A program made the position numbers and the translations under genes. This document shows positions 24,569-33,424 of a DNA stretch of 45,009 bases, one piece after another. This DNA comes from Clostridiales bacterium DTU089. GTDB lineage: Bacteria; Bacillota; Clostridia; Oscillospirales; Acutalibacteraceae. Positions within the stretch are counted from its first letter, which is position 1, and each line of letters starts with the position of its first letter. The notes under the pieces are model-generated. The model did not search any database. It was not told the origin of the DNA and was given only the letters and a program-made list of their open reading frames with translations. The stretch is taken from assembly GCA_001513045.1 (NCBI GenBank), contig LFSB01000013.1:1-45009 (forward strand), written 5' to 3'.

Positions 24569-25828
24569 ATGGAATTCAGCGGCAAAGTGGTTCTCATAAA
24601 GTCATCACAGATTATTGATATAGTGCGTCACTCTTTAAGCAAGATTGACGCGCGTCTTGTGGATCACGGGGAAAGGGTAGGCTACATTGCGAAAAAGATA
24701 TATGAGCAGTGCCCTGATAAATCCGAGTTGGACTTCTCAAAGCTGTTTGTGCTGTGTGTGCTGCATGATATCGGAGCCTACAAAACAAGTGAAATTGACG
24801 ATATGCTGCGTTTTGAATCCGAAACGCCGTTCGACCATTCTCTCTATGGGTACCTCTTTCTGAAGAATACCACGCATCTTTCGGAGTATGCGGAGGCAAT
24901 ACTGTATCATCATACGGATTACAGTGTTCTTGCTGAAATAAATTGCCGGTATTCGAGATATGCGGAAATAATTCATCTTGCAGACCGTGCCGATATAATT
25001 ATAAATTCATCTGCTCAGGAGCTGTCATCGCTTGAGAAAATGAAAGGCTCAAAATTTTCTCCGCAGTATGTTGACGCCCTGCTTAGTGCACAGAGCAAGC
25101 ACGGAATTGTTGAAAAAATTCTTTCCGGAGAATACAGAACGGAAAATGAAGCGGTGATAGACTCGCTTAACATCCGGGAGGATGAAATAATGGATTATCT
25201 GAAGCTTTTGGTTTATGCCATAGATTTCAGAAGTCCCTATACCGTAACCCATACGGCGGATACAGCCATTATAAGCATGGAGCTCGGAACACTCCTCGGC
25301 CTGAATTCTCACGATATGCAGGCGCTTTACATAGGTGCGTTTTTGCATGATATAGGTAAGATTGCAATTTCTCACGATATACTCGACAAGCCCGGCAGAC
25401 TTACTCCCGAGGAATTTGATATAATTAAGCATCATATACCGGAGGGTGAGGAGATATTGCGCGGAGTTGTCAGTGATGAAATTTGCGACATAGCGCTTAG
25501 GCATCATGAGAAGCTTGACGGAAGCGGCTATTCAAAGGGAATAAAGGGAGAAGAGCTTACGCTTCCGCAGCGCATTGTGGCTGTGGCGGATATATTAAGC
25601 GCGCTTTCTCAGGAGCGTTCTTACAAGTCGGCATTTCCCAAGGAGAAGGTAATTTCAATACTTGTCGAAATGCGGGACTCCGGTTTTCTGTGCAAGCGTG
25701 TTGTGGATACAGCTTGTGAAAATTATGACCTTATTCTTAACAATACGGCAAAAAGCCACGACCCGGTAAAAACAATGTATGAAAAGCTTCTGGATGAGTA
25801 TAAACAGCATAAGGAGAACGAGGCTTAA
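24569..25828 (+). CDS. Double HD-domain protein (HD plus HD-GYP-type phosphodiesterase)
   Basis: 419 residues with two metal-dependent phosphohydrolase domains. The first has His33 (HGERV), His66-Asp67 (LHDIG), His114-His115 and Asp139 (LADRAD). The second has His228, His260-Asp261 (LHDIGKI), His288-His289, the signature HHEKLDGSGY at 312-321 and Asp341. This second set is HD-GYP-like, the class that hydrolyses cyclic di-GMP, although the motif reads GYS where GYP is standard. There is no sensor or membrane segment. The ATG at 24569 follows AAAGGGGGG; upstream in-frame codons fall in the terminator. The likely role is cyclic-dinucleotide turnover; the specificity is inferred from the family. 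Confidence 0.85.
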   Translation: MEFSGKVVLIKSSQIIDIVRHSLSKIDARLVDHGERVGYIAKKIYEQCPDKSELDFSKLFVLCVLHDIGAYKTSEIDDMLRFESETPFDHSLYGYLFLKNTTHLSEYAEAILYHHTDYSVLAEINCRYSRYAEIIHLADRADIIINSSAQELSSLEKMKGSKFSPQYVDALLSAQSKHGIVEKILSGEYRTENEAVIDSLNIREDEIMDYLKLLVYAIDFRSPYTVTHTADTAIISMELGTLLGLNSHDMQALYIGAFLHDIGKIAISHDILDKPGRLTPEEFDIIKHHIPEGEEILRGVVSDEICDIALRHHEKLDGSGYSKGIKGEELTLPQRIVAVADILSALSQERSYKSAFPKEKVISILVEMRDSGFLCKRVVDTACENYDLILNNTAKSHDPVKTMYEKLLDEYKQHKENEA

Positions 25829-25881
25829 AATGACCGCGTTGTTTAAGCTATATCAATGTGAACGAAAGGCCGAGTGTAACT

Positions 25882-26517
25882 ATGACAGAAGAAGAAAAAA
25901 TAAATGCAGGCATACTTTTTTGTCCGTCGGCTCCGGAGCTGAGGGCTATGAAAAAGAAGGCGCATGACCTGAACCGGGAATATAACGCAACATGTGAGGA
26001 CGATACGGAAAAGCGCAGTGAAATCATTTCACAGCTTATAGGGGAAACCGGAGAGGGCTGTACAATACAGGGTCCGGTATTCTTTCATTACGGGGTTCAC
26101 ACAAAAATAGGCAAAAACTTTTTTGCTAATTTTAATTTTACCGTTCAGGATGATGCCGAGGTTACAATAGGCGATAATTGCAATTTCGGACCTAATGTCA
26201 CGCTGGTTACGCCGATTCATCCGATGCTGCCCTCCGAACGCGAAAGAGTTTTTGACAGCAATAAAATACCGCGTCACATGTGTTATGCAAAGCCGGTACA
26301 TATAGGAAACGATTGCTGGCTCGGGGCAAATGTCGTCGTTTGTTCCGGTGTGAGCGTGGGAGACGGCTGCGTTATAGGCGCGGGGAGTGTGGTTGTAAAG
26401 GATATTCCGCCGCTTACCTTCGCTGCCGGAAATCCGTGCAGGGTTATCCGCGAAATCACGGAAAGCGACAGTATGAAATACAAACCGGAAATACTTTCCG
26501 ACAACACAGTAGAATAA
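25882..26517 (+). CDS. Maltose/galactoside-type O-acetyltransferase (hexapeptide repeat)
   Basis: 211 residues of the left-handed beta-helix acetyltransferase family (Maa/LacA/NodL). The N-terminal cap MTEEEKINAG is typical, followed by isoleucine-patch repeats (IGDNCNFGPNVTLVTPIHP, with the catalytic His in PIHP, IGNDCWLGANVVVCSGVSVG, IGAGSVVVKDIPP) and the AAGNPCRVIREI ending. It transfers acetyl from acetyl-CoA to a sugar hydroxyl. I chose the ATG at 25882 because family members start there; a GTG at 25858 is in frame. It follows the HD-GYP gene by 53 bp on the same strand and ends at a clear terminator. Confidence 0.92.
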   Translation: MTEEEKINAGILFCPSAPELRAMKKKAHDLNREYNATCEDDTEKRSEIISQLIGETGEGCTIQGPVFFHYGVHTKIGKNFFANFNFTVQDDAEVTIGDNCNFGPNVTLVTPIHPMLPSERERVFDSNKIPRHMCYAKPVHIGNDCWLGANVVVCSGVSVGDGCVIGAGSVVVKDIPPLTFAAGNPCRVIREITESDSMKYKPEILSDNTVE

Positions 26518-26527
26518 AAATTCTGAT

Positions 26528-26556
26528 ATGCCCTGTGCTTTTTGCAGGGCATTTTT
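26528..26556 (+). terminator. Terminator after the acetyltransferase gene
   Basis: ATGCCCTG (26528-26535) pairs with CAGGGCAT (26545-26552), followed by TTTTTCTTTTT. Confidence 0.85.
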
Positions 26557-26599
26557 CTTTTTGACGAAAAATGACATAAAATTTTTTAATATATTCAGG

Positions 26600-26628
26600 T
26601 TGACTATATTCAGAACGGGTGATATACT
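26600..26628 (+). promoter_or_regulatory. Promoter of trkA-trkH
   Basis: TTGACT at 26600-26605, a 17-nt spacer, and TATACT at 26623-26628. AAAAAGGAG precedes the trkA ATG. Confidence 0.8.
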
Positions 26629-26671
26629 GTACGAAGAAATTTTTCCGTAAAAAGGAAAAAGGAGAAAAATC

Positions 26672-28072
26672 ATGAAGATAGTTATAGTCGGTGACGGTAA
26701 GGTGGGTTATCTGCTCACTCAGCTTCTCTGCAAGGAGGAGCATGAGGTGGTTGTTATAGACAATGACGCCGAGGTTCTTGCCGAGCTTCAGAAAACCTTG
26801 GATGTCGCGATTGTGCAGGGCAACGGCGCTACAGTTGATGTTCAGCGTGAGGCAGGAGTGCAGGATTCCGACTTGCTCATTGCCGCCACCTCGGGCGATG
26901 AAATAAATCTCCTTTGCTGCGTAGTTGCAAAGCTTCTCGGCTGCAAGCATACGGTGGTTCGCGTACGCAACCCCGAATACGACCAGCAGATTGATTTTTT
27001 GCGTAAAAACCTCGGACTTTCACTTGCGATAAATCCCGAAAAGGCAGCGGCGCGTGAGATTTTTCGCCTTCTTCAGTTCCCGTCCTTCCTCAAGCGCGAC
27101 TCCTTCGCGGGCGGCAGGGTGGAGCTTGTGGAATGGAAGCTTCCTCCGACGAGCGCGCTTGTGGGAAAGAAGCTCGGCGAAATAAGTGACACACTTCGCG
27201 CAAACGCCCTTATATGTGCGGTTGACCGCGAGGGCGTAATCACGATTCCCGACGGCAGCTTCGTGCTTGAACCCGGAGACCGCGTTACGGTTTCGGCTGA
27301 CAGTGCAAAGCTTGTAAATCTTATTCATAACCTGAAGCTTGATGCTCGACCGGTTAAAAACGTCATGATAATCGGCGGCGGACGTATTGCTGTGTATCTT
27401 GCGGCTATGCTCACGAATTCAAAGGTGGATGTTACCATAATTGAGCAGGACGCACAGCGTTGCGAGCAATTAAGTGCTTATCTGCCGGAGGTAACAATAC
27501 TTCACGGCAACGGAACACAGCAGGATTTGCTGTTTGCCGAGGGTATACGAGAGACAGATGCGGTAGTCACCCTTACCGGAATGGATGAGGAAAACCTTAT
27601 TGTTTCAATGTTTGCAAACTCCATGGGAGTCCCCAAGACAATAACAAAAATAAACCGCATAGAATATGTGGGAGTGCTTAATCACGCGGGACTTGACACG
27701 CTCGTAAGCCCTAAGATGCTTGTTGCGGATGAAATTATGCGCTATGTGCGTGCGGTGTATGAAACGGGAACAGGCTCTGTCCATAAAGCGGGTCAGACAG
27801 GAACCGTTGAAACACTTTACCGGATAGTTAACGGCAAGGCGGAGGCTCTCGGCTTTACAGTGCCGCAGGAGGGCAAGTATCTCGGCGTACCTCTCAGCGA
27901 GCTGCATTTTCGCTCGAACATACTTTTGGCAAGCATTATACGCGCAGGTAAGGTTATAGTGCCTAAGGGCGCCGATGTCATGCAGCCCGGTGATTCGGTT
28001 GTTGTTATAACAACATCGGACCATGCCATAGCGTCCATTACCGACATCTTTCTTCCCGGCAGCCTGATATAA
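26672..28072 (+). CDS. trkA: Trk potassium uptake regulatory subunit TrkA
   Basis: 466 residues, the usual full TrkA length, made of two RCK_N/RCK_C repeats. The first Rossmann fold starts MKIVIVGDGKVGYLLTQLL with Asp30 after VVVID, and NGA-type QGNGATVDV follows. The second starts VMIIGGGRIAVYLA, then VTIIEQD and LHGNGTQQDLL. Each is followed by a TrkA_C domain (ALVGKKLGEIS; YLGVPLSELHF). It forms the cytosolic NAD(H)/nucleotide-binding gating ring of the Trk channel. The partner trkH starts 24 bp downstream. The first glycine motif reads GDGKVG, within the family's range. Confidence 0.95.
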   Translation: MKIVIVGDGKVGYLLTQLLCKEEHEVVVIDNDAEVLAELQKTLDVAIVQGNGATVDVQREAGVQDSDLLIAATSGDEINLLCCVVAKLLGCKHTVVRVRNPEYDQQIDFLRKNLGLSLAINPEKAAAREIFRLLQFPSFLKRDSFAGGRVELVEWKLPPTSALVGKKLGEISDTLRANALICAVDREGVITIPDGSFVLEPGDRVTVSADSAKLVNLIHNLKLDARPVKNVMIIGGGRIAVYLAAMLTNSKVDVTIIEQDAQRCEQLSAYLPEVTILHGNGTQQDLLFAEGIRETDAVVTLTGMDEENLIVSMFANSMGVPKTITKINRIEYVGVLNHAGLDTLVSPKMLVADEIMRYVRAVYETGTGSVHKAGQTGTVETLYRIVNGKAEALGFTVPQEGKYLGVPLSELHFRSNILLASIIRAGKVIVPKGADVMQPGDSVVVITTSDHAIASITDIFLPGSLI

Positions 28073-28096
28073 GCGGACAGCAACAAGGAGCACTAA

Positions 28097-29587
28097 ATGA
28101 ATTTACGCATAATTATAAAATATATGGGGCTTATCCTGCGAATGGAGTCACTGCTTATGCTGCCTCCTCTGGTTATAGCTCTCGTAAAAAATGAAGCAAG
28201 CTCCGCCGTCGGCTTTGCGCTTACGGCGGCAATACTTATGCTTATCGGTGCCGTGCTTGCACTTGTCAAGCAGGACGACAGCGGTGTGTACGCCAAGGAG
28301 GGCTTTGTCTCTGTTGCGCTTGCGTGGGTGCTCATATCAATCTTCGGCGGACTTCCGTTTTATATAAGCGGAGTTATTCCGAATTTTATAGACTGTTTCT
28401 TTGAAACCGTTTCGGGCTTTACAACAACCGGAGCGAGTATATTGCCCGCTGTTGAGGGCTTGCCTTACAGTATTCTTTACTGGCGCAGCTTCACCCATTG
28501 GGTGGGCGGCATGGGTGTTCTGGTATTCCTGCTTGCGATAGTGCCCATGAGCAAGGGCAAGGGCGGAGGAGAAGGCTTCCAGCTCATGCGTGCCGAAAGT
28601 CCCGGACCCATTGTGGGCAAGCTTACCCCGACCTTGCGGAATACGGCGCGGATTCTTTACGGAATATACTTTTTAATGACAGTTGTCGAGATACTTTTGC
28701 TTTTGGCGGGCGGTATGCCTCTTTTTGACAGCGTGGTAAACAGCTTTGCTACAGCTGGAACGGGAGGCTTCGCAATAAAAAACGCAAGCATAGGGGCGTA
28801 TTCAAGTCCTTATCTGCAACTTGTAATAGCATTTTTCATGATGCTGTTCGGAATTAACTTTTCACTTTACTATCTCGTGCTTCTGCGAAGAATACGGGAT
28901 GTGTTCCGCAATGAGGAGCTAAGGGTATATCTGGGAATCATGGGCACGGTAACACTGCTTATCTTCCTGAACATCGTACGCACATACGAAAACATAGGCA
29001 AAGCTTTGCTGGATAGCTATTTTCAAGTCTCAAGCATAATGACAACTACGGGCTTTGCCACAGCTGATTTTGATAAATGGCCGGAGTTTTCACGATTTCT
29101 GCTTGTGCTTATCATGATTTTCGGTGCTTGCGCAGGCTCAACCGGAGGCGGAATAAAAATCTCCCGCCTTATAATGCTCGTAAAATCCGGAAAACGTGAA
29201 ATAATGCATATTATCAGACCGCGTACCGTAAAGACACTGCGAGTGGACAGTAAGCCGGTCAGCGAGGAAACCGTACGCAACACGAATGCGTTTTTTGTCC
29301 TGTATTTCCTTATCTGCGTTTCTTCAATGGCTGCTGTGGCTATAGATAACTTCAATCAGGAAACCACTGTTACCGCTGTGCTTGCATGTATAAATAATAT
29401 AGGACCCGGACTTAGTCTTGTCGGCCCTTCGGGGAACTTTGCAATGTTCTCACCGCTTTCAAAAATAGTGCTTTCATTAGATATGCTTTTCGGAAGGCTT
29501 GAGATTTTCCCGATGATTATGCTGTTTACGCCGTCGGTGTGGCTTAAAGGCAGACATAAAAAGGACAGAGTAAAAATAGTTGAATAA
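28097..29587 (+). CDS. trkH: Trk potassium uptake membrane subunit TrkH
   Basis: A 496-residue K+ translocating subunit, built from four M1-P-M2-like repeats. The selectivity-filter regions are visible: ETVSGFTTTGASIL with HWVGGMGVLVFLLAI, SFATAGTGGFA, SSIMTTTGFATADFDKWP, and NNIGPGLSLVGPSGNF. The GACAGSTGGGIKISR loop and the C-terminal GRLEIFPMIMLF are standard for TrkH/KtrB. AAGGAG precedes the ATG. It should form a K+ uptake system with TrkA above. The convergent gene downstream is separated by a bidirectional terminator hairpin. Confidence 0.95.
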   Translation: MNLRIIIKYMGLILRMESLLMLPPLVIALVKNEASSAVGFALTAAILMLIGAVLALVKQDDSGVYAKEGFVSVALAWVLISIFGGLPFYISGVIPNFIDCFFETVSGFTTTGASILPAVEGLPYSILYWRSFTHWVGGMGVLVFLLAIVPMSKGKGGGEGFQLMRAESPGPIVGKLTPTLRNTARILYGIYFLMTVVEILLLLAGGMPLFDSVVNSFATAGTGGFAIKNASIGAYSSPYLQLVIAFFMMLFGINFSLYYLVLLRRIRDVFRNEELRVYLGIMGTVTLLIFLNIVRTYENIGKALLDSYFQVSSIMTTTGFATADFDKWPEFSRFLLVLIMIFGACAGSTGGGIKISRLIMLVKSGKREIMHIIRPRTVKTLRVDSKPVSEETVRNTNAFFVLYFLICVSSMAAVAIDNFNQETTVTAVLACINNIGPGLSLVGPSGNFAMFSPLSKIVLSLDMLFGRLEIFPMIMLFTPSVWLKGRHKKDRVKIVE

Positions 29588-29612
29588 CGGCATTACCGCA
29601 AGTATGAAAAAG

Positions 29613-29647
29613 CCCCGAAGAATCGCAAAATGCGTGATTCTTCGGGG
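29613..29647. terminator. Bidirectional hairpin between trkH and the GPH transporter
   Basis: CCCCGAAGAATC (29613-29624) pairs perfectly with GATTCTTCGGGG (29636-29647). The minus-strand side is followed by CTTTTTCAT and the plus side by TTAATATATT. Confidence 0.8.
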
Positions 29648-29661
29648 TTAATATATTGCCC

Positions 29662-31896
29662 TTATTTCTTGCCCTTGAGCGCCTTTTCCGCCTTCTTCTG
29701 TTCAAGCCGTCTTTGTGCCTCGGCGGCTCTTTCCGCTTGCTGAGCATCCGACTGCGCCTTGCGCAACGCATGTGCTTCATCAAGCCGTGTTCTCGCTTCT
29801 CCGAACTCACTCATAAATTGCCCGATGTTGTTGTATCCGGCACTCAGGGTTATATTGCGCATCGCGGTAAGATAGGGCTTGGCCGCCTTGCCGTAGGTTT
29901 TACGCGCCTTGTTGGCAAGCTTTATCGTGCGGTGCTTTTCCCTGCGCTGCTCCTTGGTGTCCTCCGGCAGACGGAAAACCTCCTCATATGCTGCGGCATC
30001 ATATGCTTCGAGTCCGTCGGGATAATATTTTTCAATCAGCTTTCCGGAACGGTGAATGGCTCTTGCGTTGCTTACGGCGTCCCGGCGGGAATCCTTTTCG
30101 AGCTTATTTTCCCCTCGCGGCAGGGTGTAGGCAAGCGCTATAATCTCTTCGTAGTTTTTGTAGTAGTTGTTCAGTCCGCCCGCGACGGTTGCTTCGGAAA
30201 GCTGAAGCAGCGCCTTTCCGAAATCTGATTTGTAGCGGTTGATTTCACCGAGTACAAATTCTGCGATTTCAATTTTTTCATTCTCGGCAGATAATTGCCT
30301 GCGAAGAAGCTTTTCCTCCTTGGATTTTGCTTTCGGGACATGGGCGGGCTGTTTTTCAATATATTCAAAGGCCTCCGTGAGCGCCTCACAGGCTTCGCAG
30401 TAGAGCTCATCCTCCACCAAGCCGGCAGCCTTGTCCTCAATTGCGGAACGCACACGTATAACGCGTATAACGGATTTCTGCTTGGTTTCCGTCAGGTCAT
30501 AGAACAGCCACGGCAGGATATCAGCCGCCGCGCCCACGACGGATACCGTCAGAAGGATGTTAATCAGAGGATAAAGCACATTATTGGGCTTGTATACACC
30601 GTTTTCGTCATACACCTCAAGCACGCTGTAATCGGTTCCGTCAAAGCCGTTACGCTTGTAAACCCATGGGATGAACAGATTTGTCAGCGCACCTATTCCG
30701 CCTCCGACGTAGGTTTGAATCACCCCGAAGGCGCCGTCTATGCGTTCGCCGCTGATGTATTGCTGATAGTCGCGCACATCCGATTCAATCGCGCGGTCGA
30801 TAACCTCCGTGGTTTCACAGAAGCGGTCAAGGAAATAAAATATTCCTATAAATATTACGCTTTTGCGGTAGGTGGCGGCAAGACCGAGAATAATGAATAC
30901 CTGAAGGATATTTTTTATTACCTTGAAGTTTTTCTTTCCGAGGCGGTCAATGAGATAGGGCGAAACGAGCATTGCCCACATTGAGGAGTTGTAGGAAACC
31001 GTATTGATAATGCCGTACATCGTCATTGAGCCGACTTTGCCGTAGTAGAAAACCCACTCCATAAGGCAGTTCTTTGCGCCCTCGAGGAAATTGTTCCATT
31101 CGTCCGTGCATTTTATCCAGAACAGCTTGTTGCGGGATACCGCCCTGAGTGCCTCACCGAGGCCGACTCCGGTAACTCTTGTCTGCGGCTGTACGATTCT
31201 CTCCTTTACCCCGTAATACGCGGTAAGGCTCATTGCAACACCCACAACGATAAAGGCGGGATAAATTATGCGGTAGGTGTTGATGTTGTAAAGATCTCCG
31301 TCGGCAAAGACATCGCTGAGAACGGGAATAAAAAGACCGGTCAGGCTCGGTGCAAAGTTGTGCACGAGGCTTGAAATCATCATAATACGAACGCGCTCCT
31401 TGGAGTTGGGCGACATGACGTATACGAGATTGCTTACTCCGGTTGAATACCAGTTTTGAACATAGCCCTGGATTTGACCGATGACAAACAAAGAAACCAC
31501 CATCGGAATATATCCCAGCTTTTCATAAGGGAAAAACAGCGCAAACATCGAAAGAATTCCGGCGGGTACGGCAAGCTTTATGTATACCCGGTATTTGCCG
31601 CTGCGGCTGCGGAGATTGTCGATAATATATGCGTTCAGAGGCGCGAGCATGTAGCCTATTGCCGTGCATACATAGCCCATTATCAGCAAATCCCTGTTGG
31701 TCATGTGAAGGGTCATGCCCGTAAACGCGTTTCCCACACCGAAGCTTATGCCGAATACGGTGGCAAAGCGCATGCCGAGCCATCCCAGTGAGAGCATAAG
31801 GATTTCCTTGTATGCAACGTAGTCGCCCTTGGCGGGGGAGCGCCAGTATGCCTTTATTTCATGCAGAAGGTCTTTGGCTTTTGTGAAAATATTCAT
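29662..31896 (-). CDS. GPH/MFS-type transporter with ~275-residue cytosolic C-terminal extension
   Basis: 744 residues. Residues 30-466 form a 12-helix MFS_2/GPH-like transporter related to the one at 17570 (shared DYQQYISGERIDGAF; MSPNSKERVRIMM after helix 4). The remaining ~275 residues are hydrophilic and charged, with helical stretches (EDELYCEACEALTEAFEYIEKQ, KSKEEKLLRRQLSAENEKIEI). They end in an Ala/Gln/Lys/Arg-rich coiled coil (QQAERAAEAQRRLEQKKAEK). GPH transporters are usually near 450-500 residues, so this tail is atypical; some relatives carry a IIA-like regulatory domain, but I see no IIA histidine motif here. The gene starts 8 bp after the GH30 stop on the same strand, so it probably imports the GH30 substrate. 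Confidence 0.85.
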   Translation of the reverse strand: MNIFTKAKDLLHEIKAYWRSPAKGDYVAYKEILMLSLGWLGMRFATVFGISFGVGNAFTGMTLHMTNRDLLIMGYVCTAIGYMLAPLNAYIIDNLRSRSGKYRVYIKLAVPAGILSMFALFFPYEKLGYIPMVVSLFVIGQIQGYVQNWYSTGVSNLVYVMSPNSKERVRIMMISSLVHNFAPSLTGLFIPVLSDVFADGDLYNINTYRIIYPAFIVVGVAMSLTAYYGVKERIVQPQTRVTGVGLGEALRAVSRNKLFWIKCTDEWNNFLEGAKNCLMEWVFYYGKVGSMTMYGIINTVSYNSSMWAMLVSPYLIDRLGKKNFKVIKNILQVFIILGLAATYRKSVIFIGIFYFLDRFCETTEVIDRAIESDVRDYQQYISGERIDGAFGVIQTYVGGGIGALTNLFIPWVYKRNGFDGTDYSVLEVYDENGVYKPNNVLYPLINILLTVSVVGAAADILPWLFYDLTETKQKSVIRVIRVRSAIEDKAAGLVEDELYCEACEALTEAFEYIEKQPAHVPKAKSKEEKLLRRQLSAENEKIEIAEFVLGEINRYKSDFGKALLQLSEATVAGGLNNYYKNYEEIIALAYTLPRGENKLEKDSRRDAVSNARAIHRSGKLIEKYYPDGLEAYDAAAYEEVFRLPEDTKEQRREKHRTIKLANKARKTYGKAAKPYLTAMRNITLSAGYNNIGQFMSEFGEARTRLDEAHALRKAQSDAQQAERAAEAQRRLEQKKAEKALKGKK

Positions 31897-31904
31897 GATT
31901 CAGG

Positions 31905-33287
31905 TCACTCCTTCACATTGAAAATTATTGTGTTGACAGATCGGGGAGTGAGAATTGCGTTGTCGGGTGAAAAGCCAGTTTTTTCTTCAAGATTGCTTTG
32001 TGAATCCGTGACAGTCAGCGTTGCGATTTCGGCGTTTATTCCGCTGAAGCACAGCACTTTTTCGTCATACGAGAGGTTTATCGAGGTTACGATTATCCGG
32101 CTTTCGCTTTCAAAAGCGAGAAGCAGTAAATCCTTATCGTCTGAGCTTATGCCTATACGTCTTGCACCCTGAGGAATAAACTTTGAATAGTTTCCGAAGG
32201 CGTAATAGCGCTTGGTCAGCTCAAAGCTTTTGTCATCATTTATGTATATGAGTCCGTCACAATAGTCAACGTTTGAAACGGCTATCCAGAGCTGCCAGGA
32301 GGCGGCGTTGAGCAGCGAGATATCCTCTGTGATAACCTTTGCCTGCTCAAGAGCGGAGTCCATGCCGTAATCCCTGCCGCCCTTCATGTGCGTCCATTCG
32401 CTTATGTTTACACGGGCGTCGGGATATTTTCTGTCAAGATACCTTCTGTATCGCCTGATATACGAAAGACGGTTGTTTATAAACGGAATCGGCAGCGGAA
32501 GAAAATATGAGTGAATATCAACCGCGCCGGCACTTTCGCGTATGAGCGGGTCGGAGAGCATTATACGGGTATAGGTTTTGTTAAACCAGCGTATATCTCC
32601 GTTTTCCGCGCCGGAAAGCCTTACTCCGGCAAGCGCATCTCGGTTCTTCATCTGCCTTGCAAACTCGCGCATAACTCCGCGAACCCCGCCGGGATTGTAG
32701 TGGCAGCCCTCCTGACCGTGCTTTTGCGTCCATACCCATACAGGCTCATTTACGGGGGAAATGTATTTTACGGGTATGCCCTCGGCTATGAAATGCTCGG
32801 CAACGTCGAGAACATATTTAGCAAACTTAGGATAGTTTTCCTTCTTTAAATTTGTATGCCACGCCCTGTCGAGAAACGCCTTGTGATTTTTTGTGAATCT
32901 CTCCGGGGGAGAGTTTGAAAACATTATTACCTCATCACAGCCGTTTTTGACAGCCTCGCGCATCATATAGACGGCGTTTTTATCACGCGAAAAATCATAT
33001 TCCGTTTCGCTTATATCGAAGCTCTCGGCCGTTCTGCTGGGGTTTCCGAAGGGGCATTCGTCGTGATTCCCGGAGCCGCCTCCGAGGTTGTAGCGGTAGG
33101 TGGCTATTCCTATTCCGCTTTGCCTGTTGAACAGCAGCTGTGCTATGCGCTCACGCACCGGCTTGCCGCTTTCGGCATCGATGTGCTCCCAACCTCCGAC
33201 CACCTGTGCCCACCATGCCGCGCTTGTGCCGAAGCGGTCAAAAATCTGATGCTTTTCCTCTCGGTTTATAACCACCGGAATATTCAT
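31905..33287 (-). CDS. Intracellular GH30-family glycoside hydrolase
   Basis: 460 residues of the GH30 (glucosylceramidase / beta-1,6-glycanase) family. A (beta/alpha)8 barrel carries acid/base Glu181 in ISPVNEPVW and nucleophile Glu297 in VNISEWTHM. The N-terminal IFDRFGTSAAWWAQ and the RYNLGGGSGNH block are typical, and the C-terminal ~100 residues form the usual beta-side domain. No signal peptide is present, so it acts in the cytosol. GGAG lies ten bases before the ATG. It is the first gene of a two-gene operon with the transporter. Known GH30 members cleave beta-1,6-galactan, beta-1,6-glucan, xylan or glucosylceramide; the exact target cannot be told here. Confidence 0.92.
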   Translation of the reverse strand: MNIPVVINREEKHQIFDRFGTSAAWWAQVVGGWEHIDAESGKPVRERIAQLLFNRQSGIGIATYRYNLGGGSGNHDECPFGNPSRTAESFDISETEYDFSRDKNAVYMMREAVKNGCDEVIMFSNSPPERFTKNHKAFLDRAWHTNLKKENYPKFAKYVLDVAEHFIAEGIPVKYISPVNEPVWVWTQKHGQEGCHYNPGGVRGVMREFARQMKNRDALAGVRLSGAENGDIRWFNKTYTRIMLSDPLIRESAGAVDIHSYFLPLPIPFINNRLSYIRRYRRYLDRKYPDARVNISEWTHMKGGRDYGMDSALEQAKVITEDISLLNAASWQLWIAVSNVDYCDGLIYINDDKSFELTKRYYAFGNYSKFIPQGARRIGISSDDKDLLLLAFESESRIIVTSINLSYDEKVLCFSGINAEIATLTVTDSQSNLEEKTGFSPDNAILTPRSVNTIIFNVKE

Positions 33288-33336
33288 CGGCTTTTCACTC
33301 CAAAATGCTTATTTGATTATTCTGTTCACAAAAACG

Positions 33337-33365
33337 AGTTTATCACAACAGATGAATAATTACAA
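33337..33365 (-). promoter_or_regulatory. Promoter of the GH30-transporter operon
   Basis: Minus-strand TTGTAA (33365-33360), a 17-nt spacer and TAAACT (33342-33337) with TGA upstream (extended -10). Confidence 0.6.
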
Positions 33366-33377
33366 GGGAATTACACC

Positions 33378-33406
33378 TTGACTTTATAATAAGTATAGGT
33401 TAAAAT
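33378..33406 (+). promoter_or_regulatory. Promoter of the nucleoside-hydrolase-like gene
   Basis: TTGACT at 33378-33383, a 17-nt spacer and TAAAAT at 33401-33406. The -35 boxes of this and the divergent GH30 promoter are only 12 bp apart. Confidence 0.75.
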
Positions 33407-33424
33407 CGGCTTCGGGGTGATGAG

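Noticed and set aside
26029-26950. Minus-strand frames across the acetyltransferase, terminator and trkA start
   Set aside because: They run through a clear terminator, promoter and two conserved genes on the other strand.
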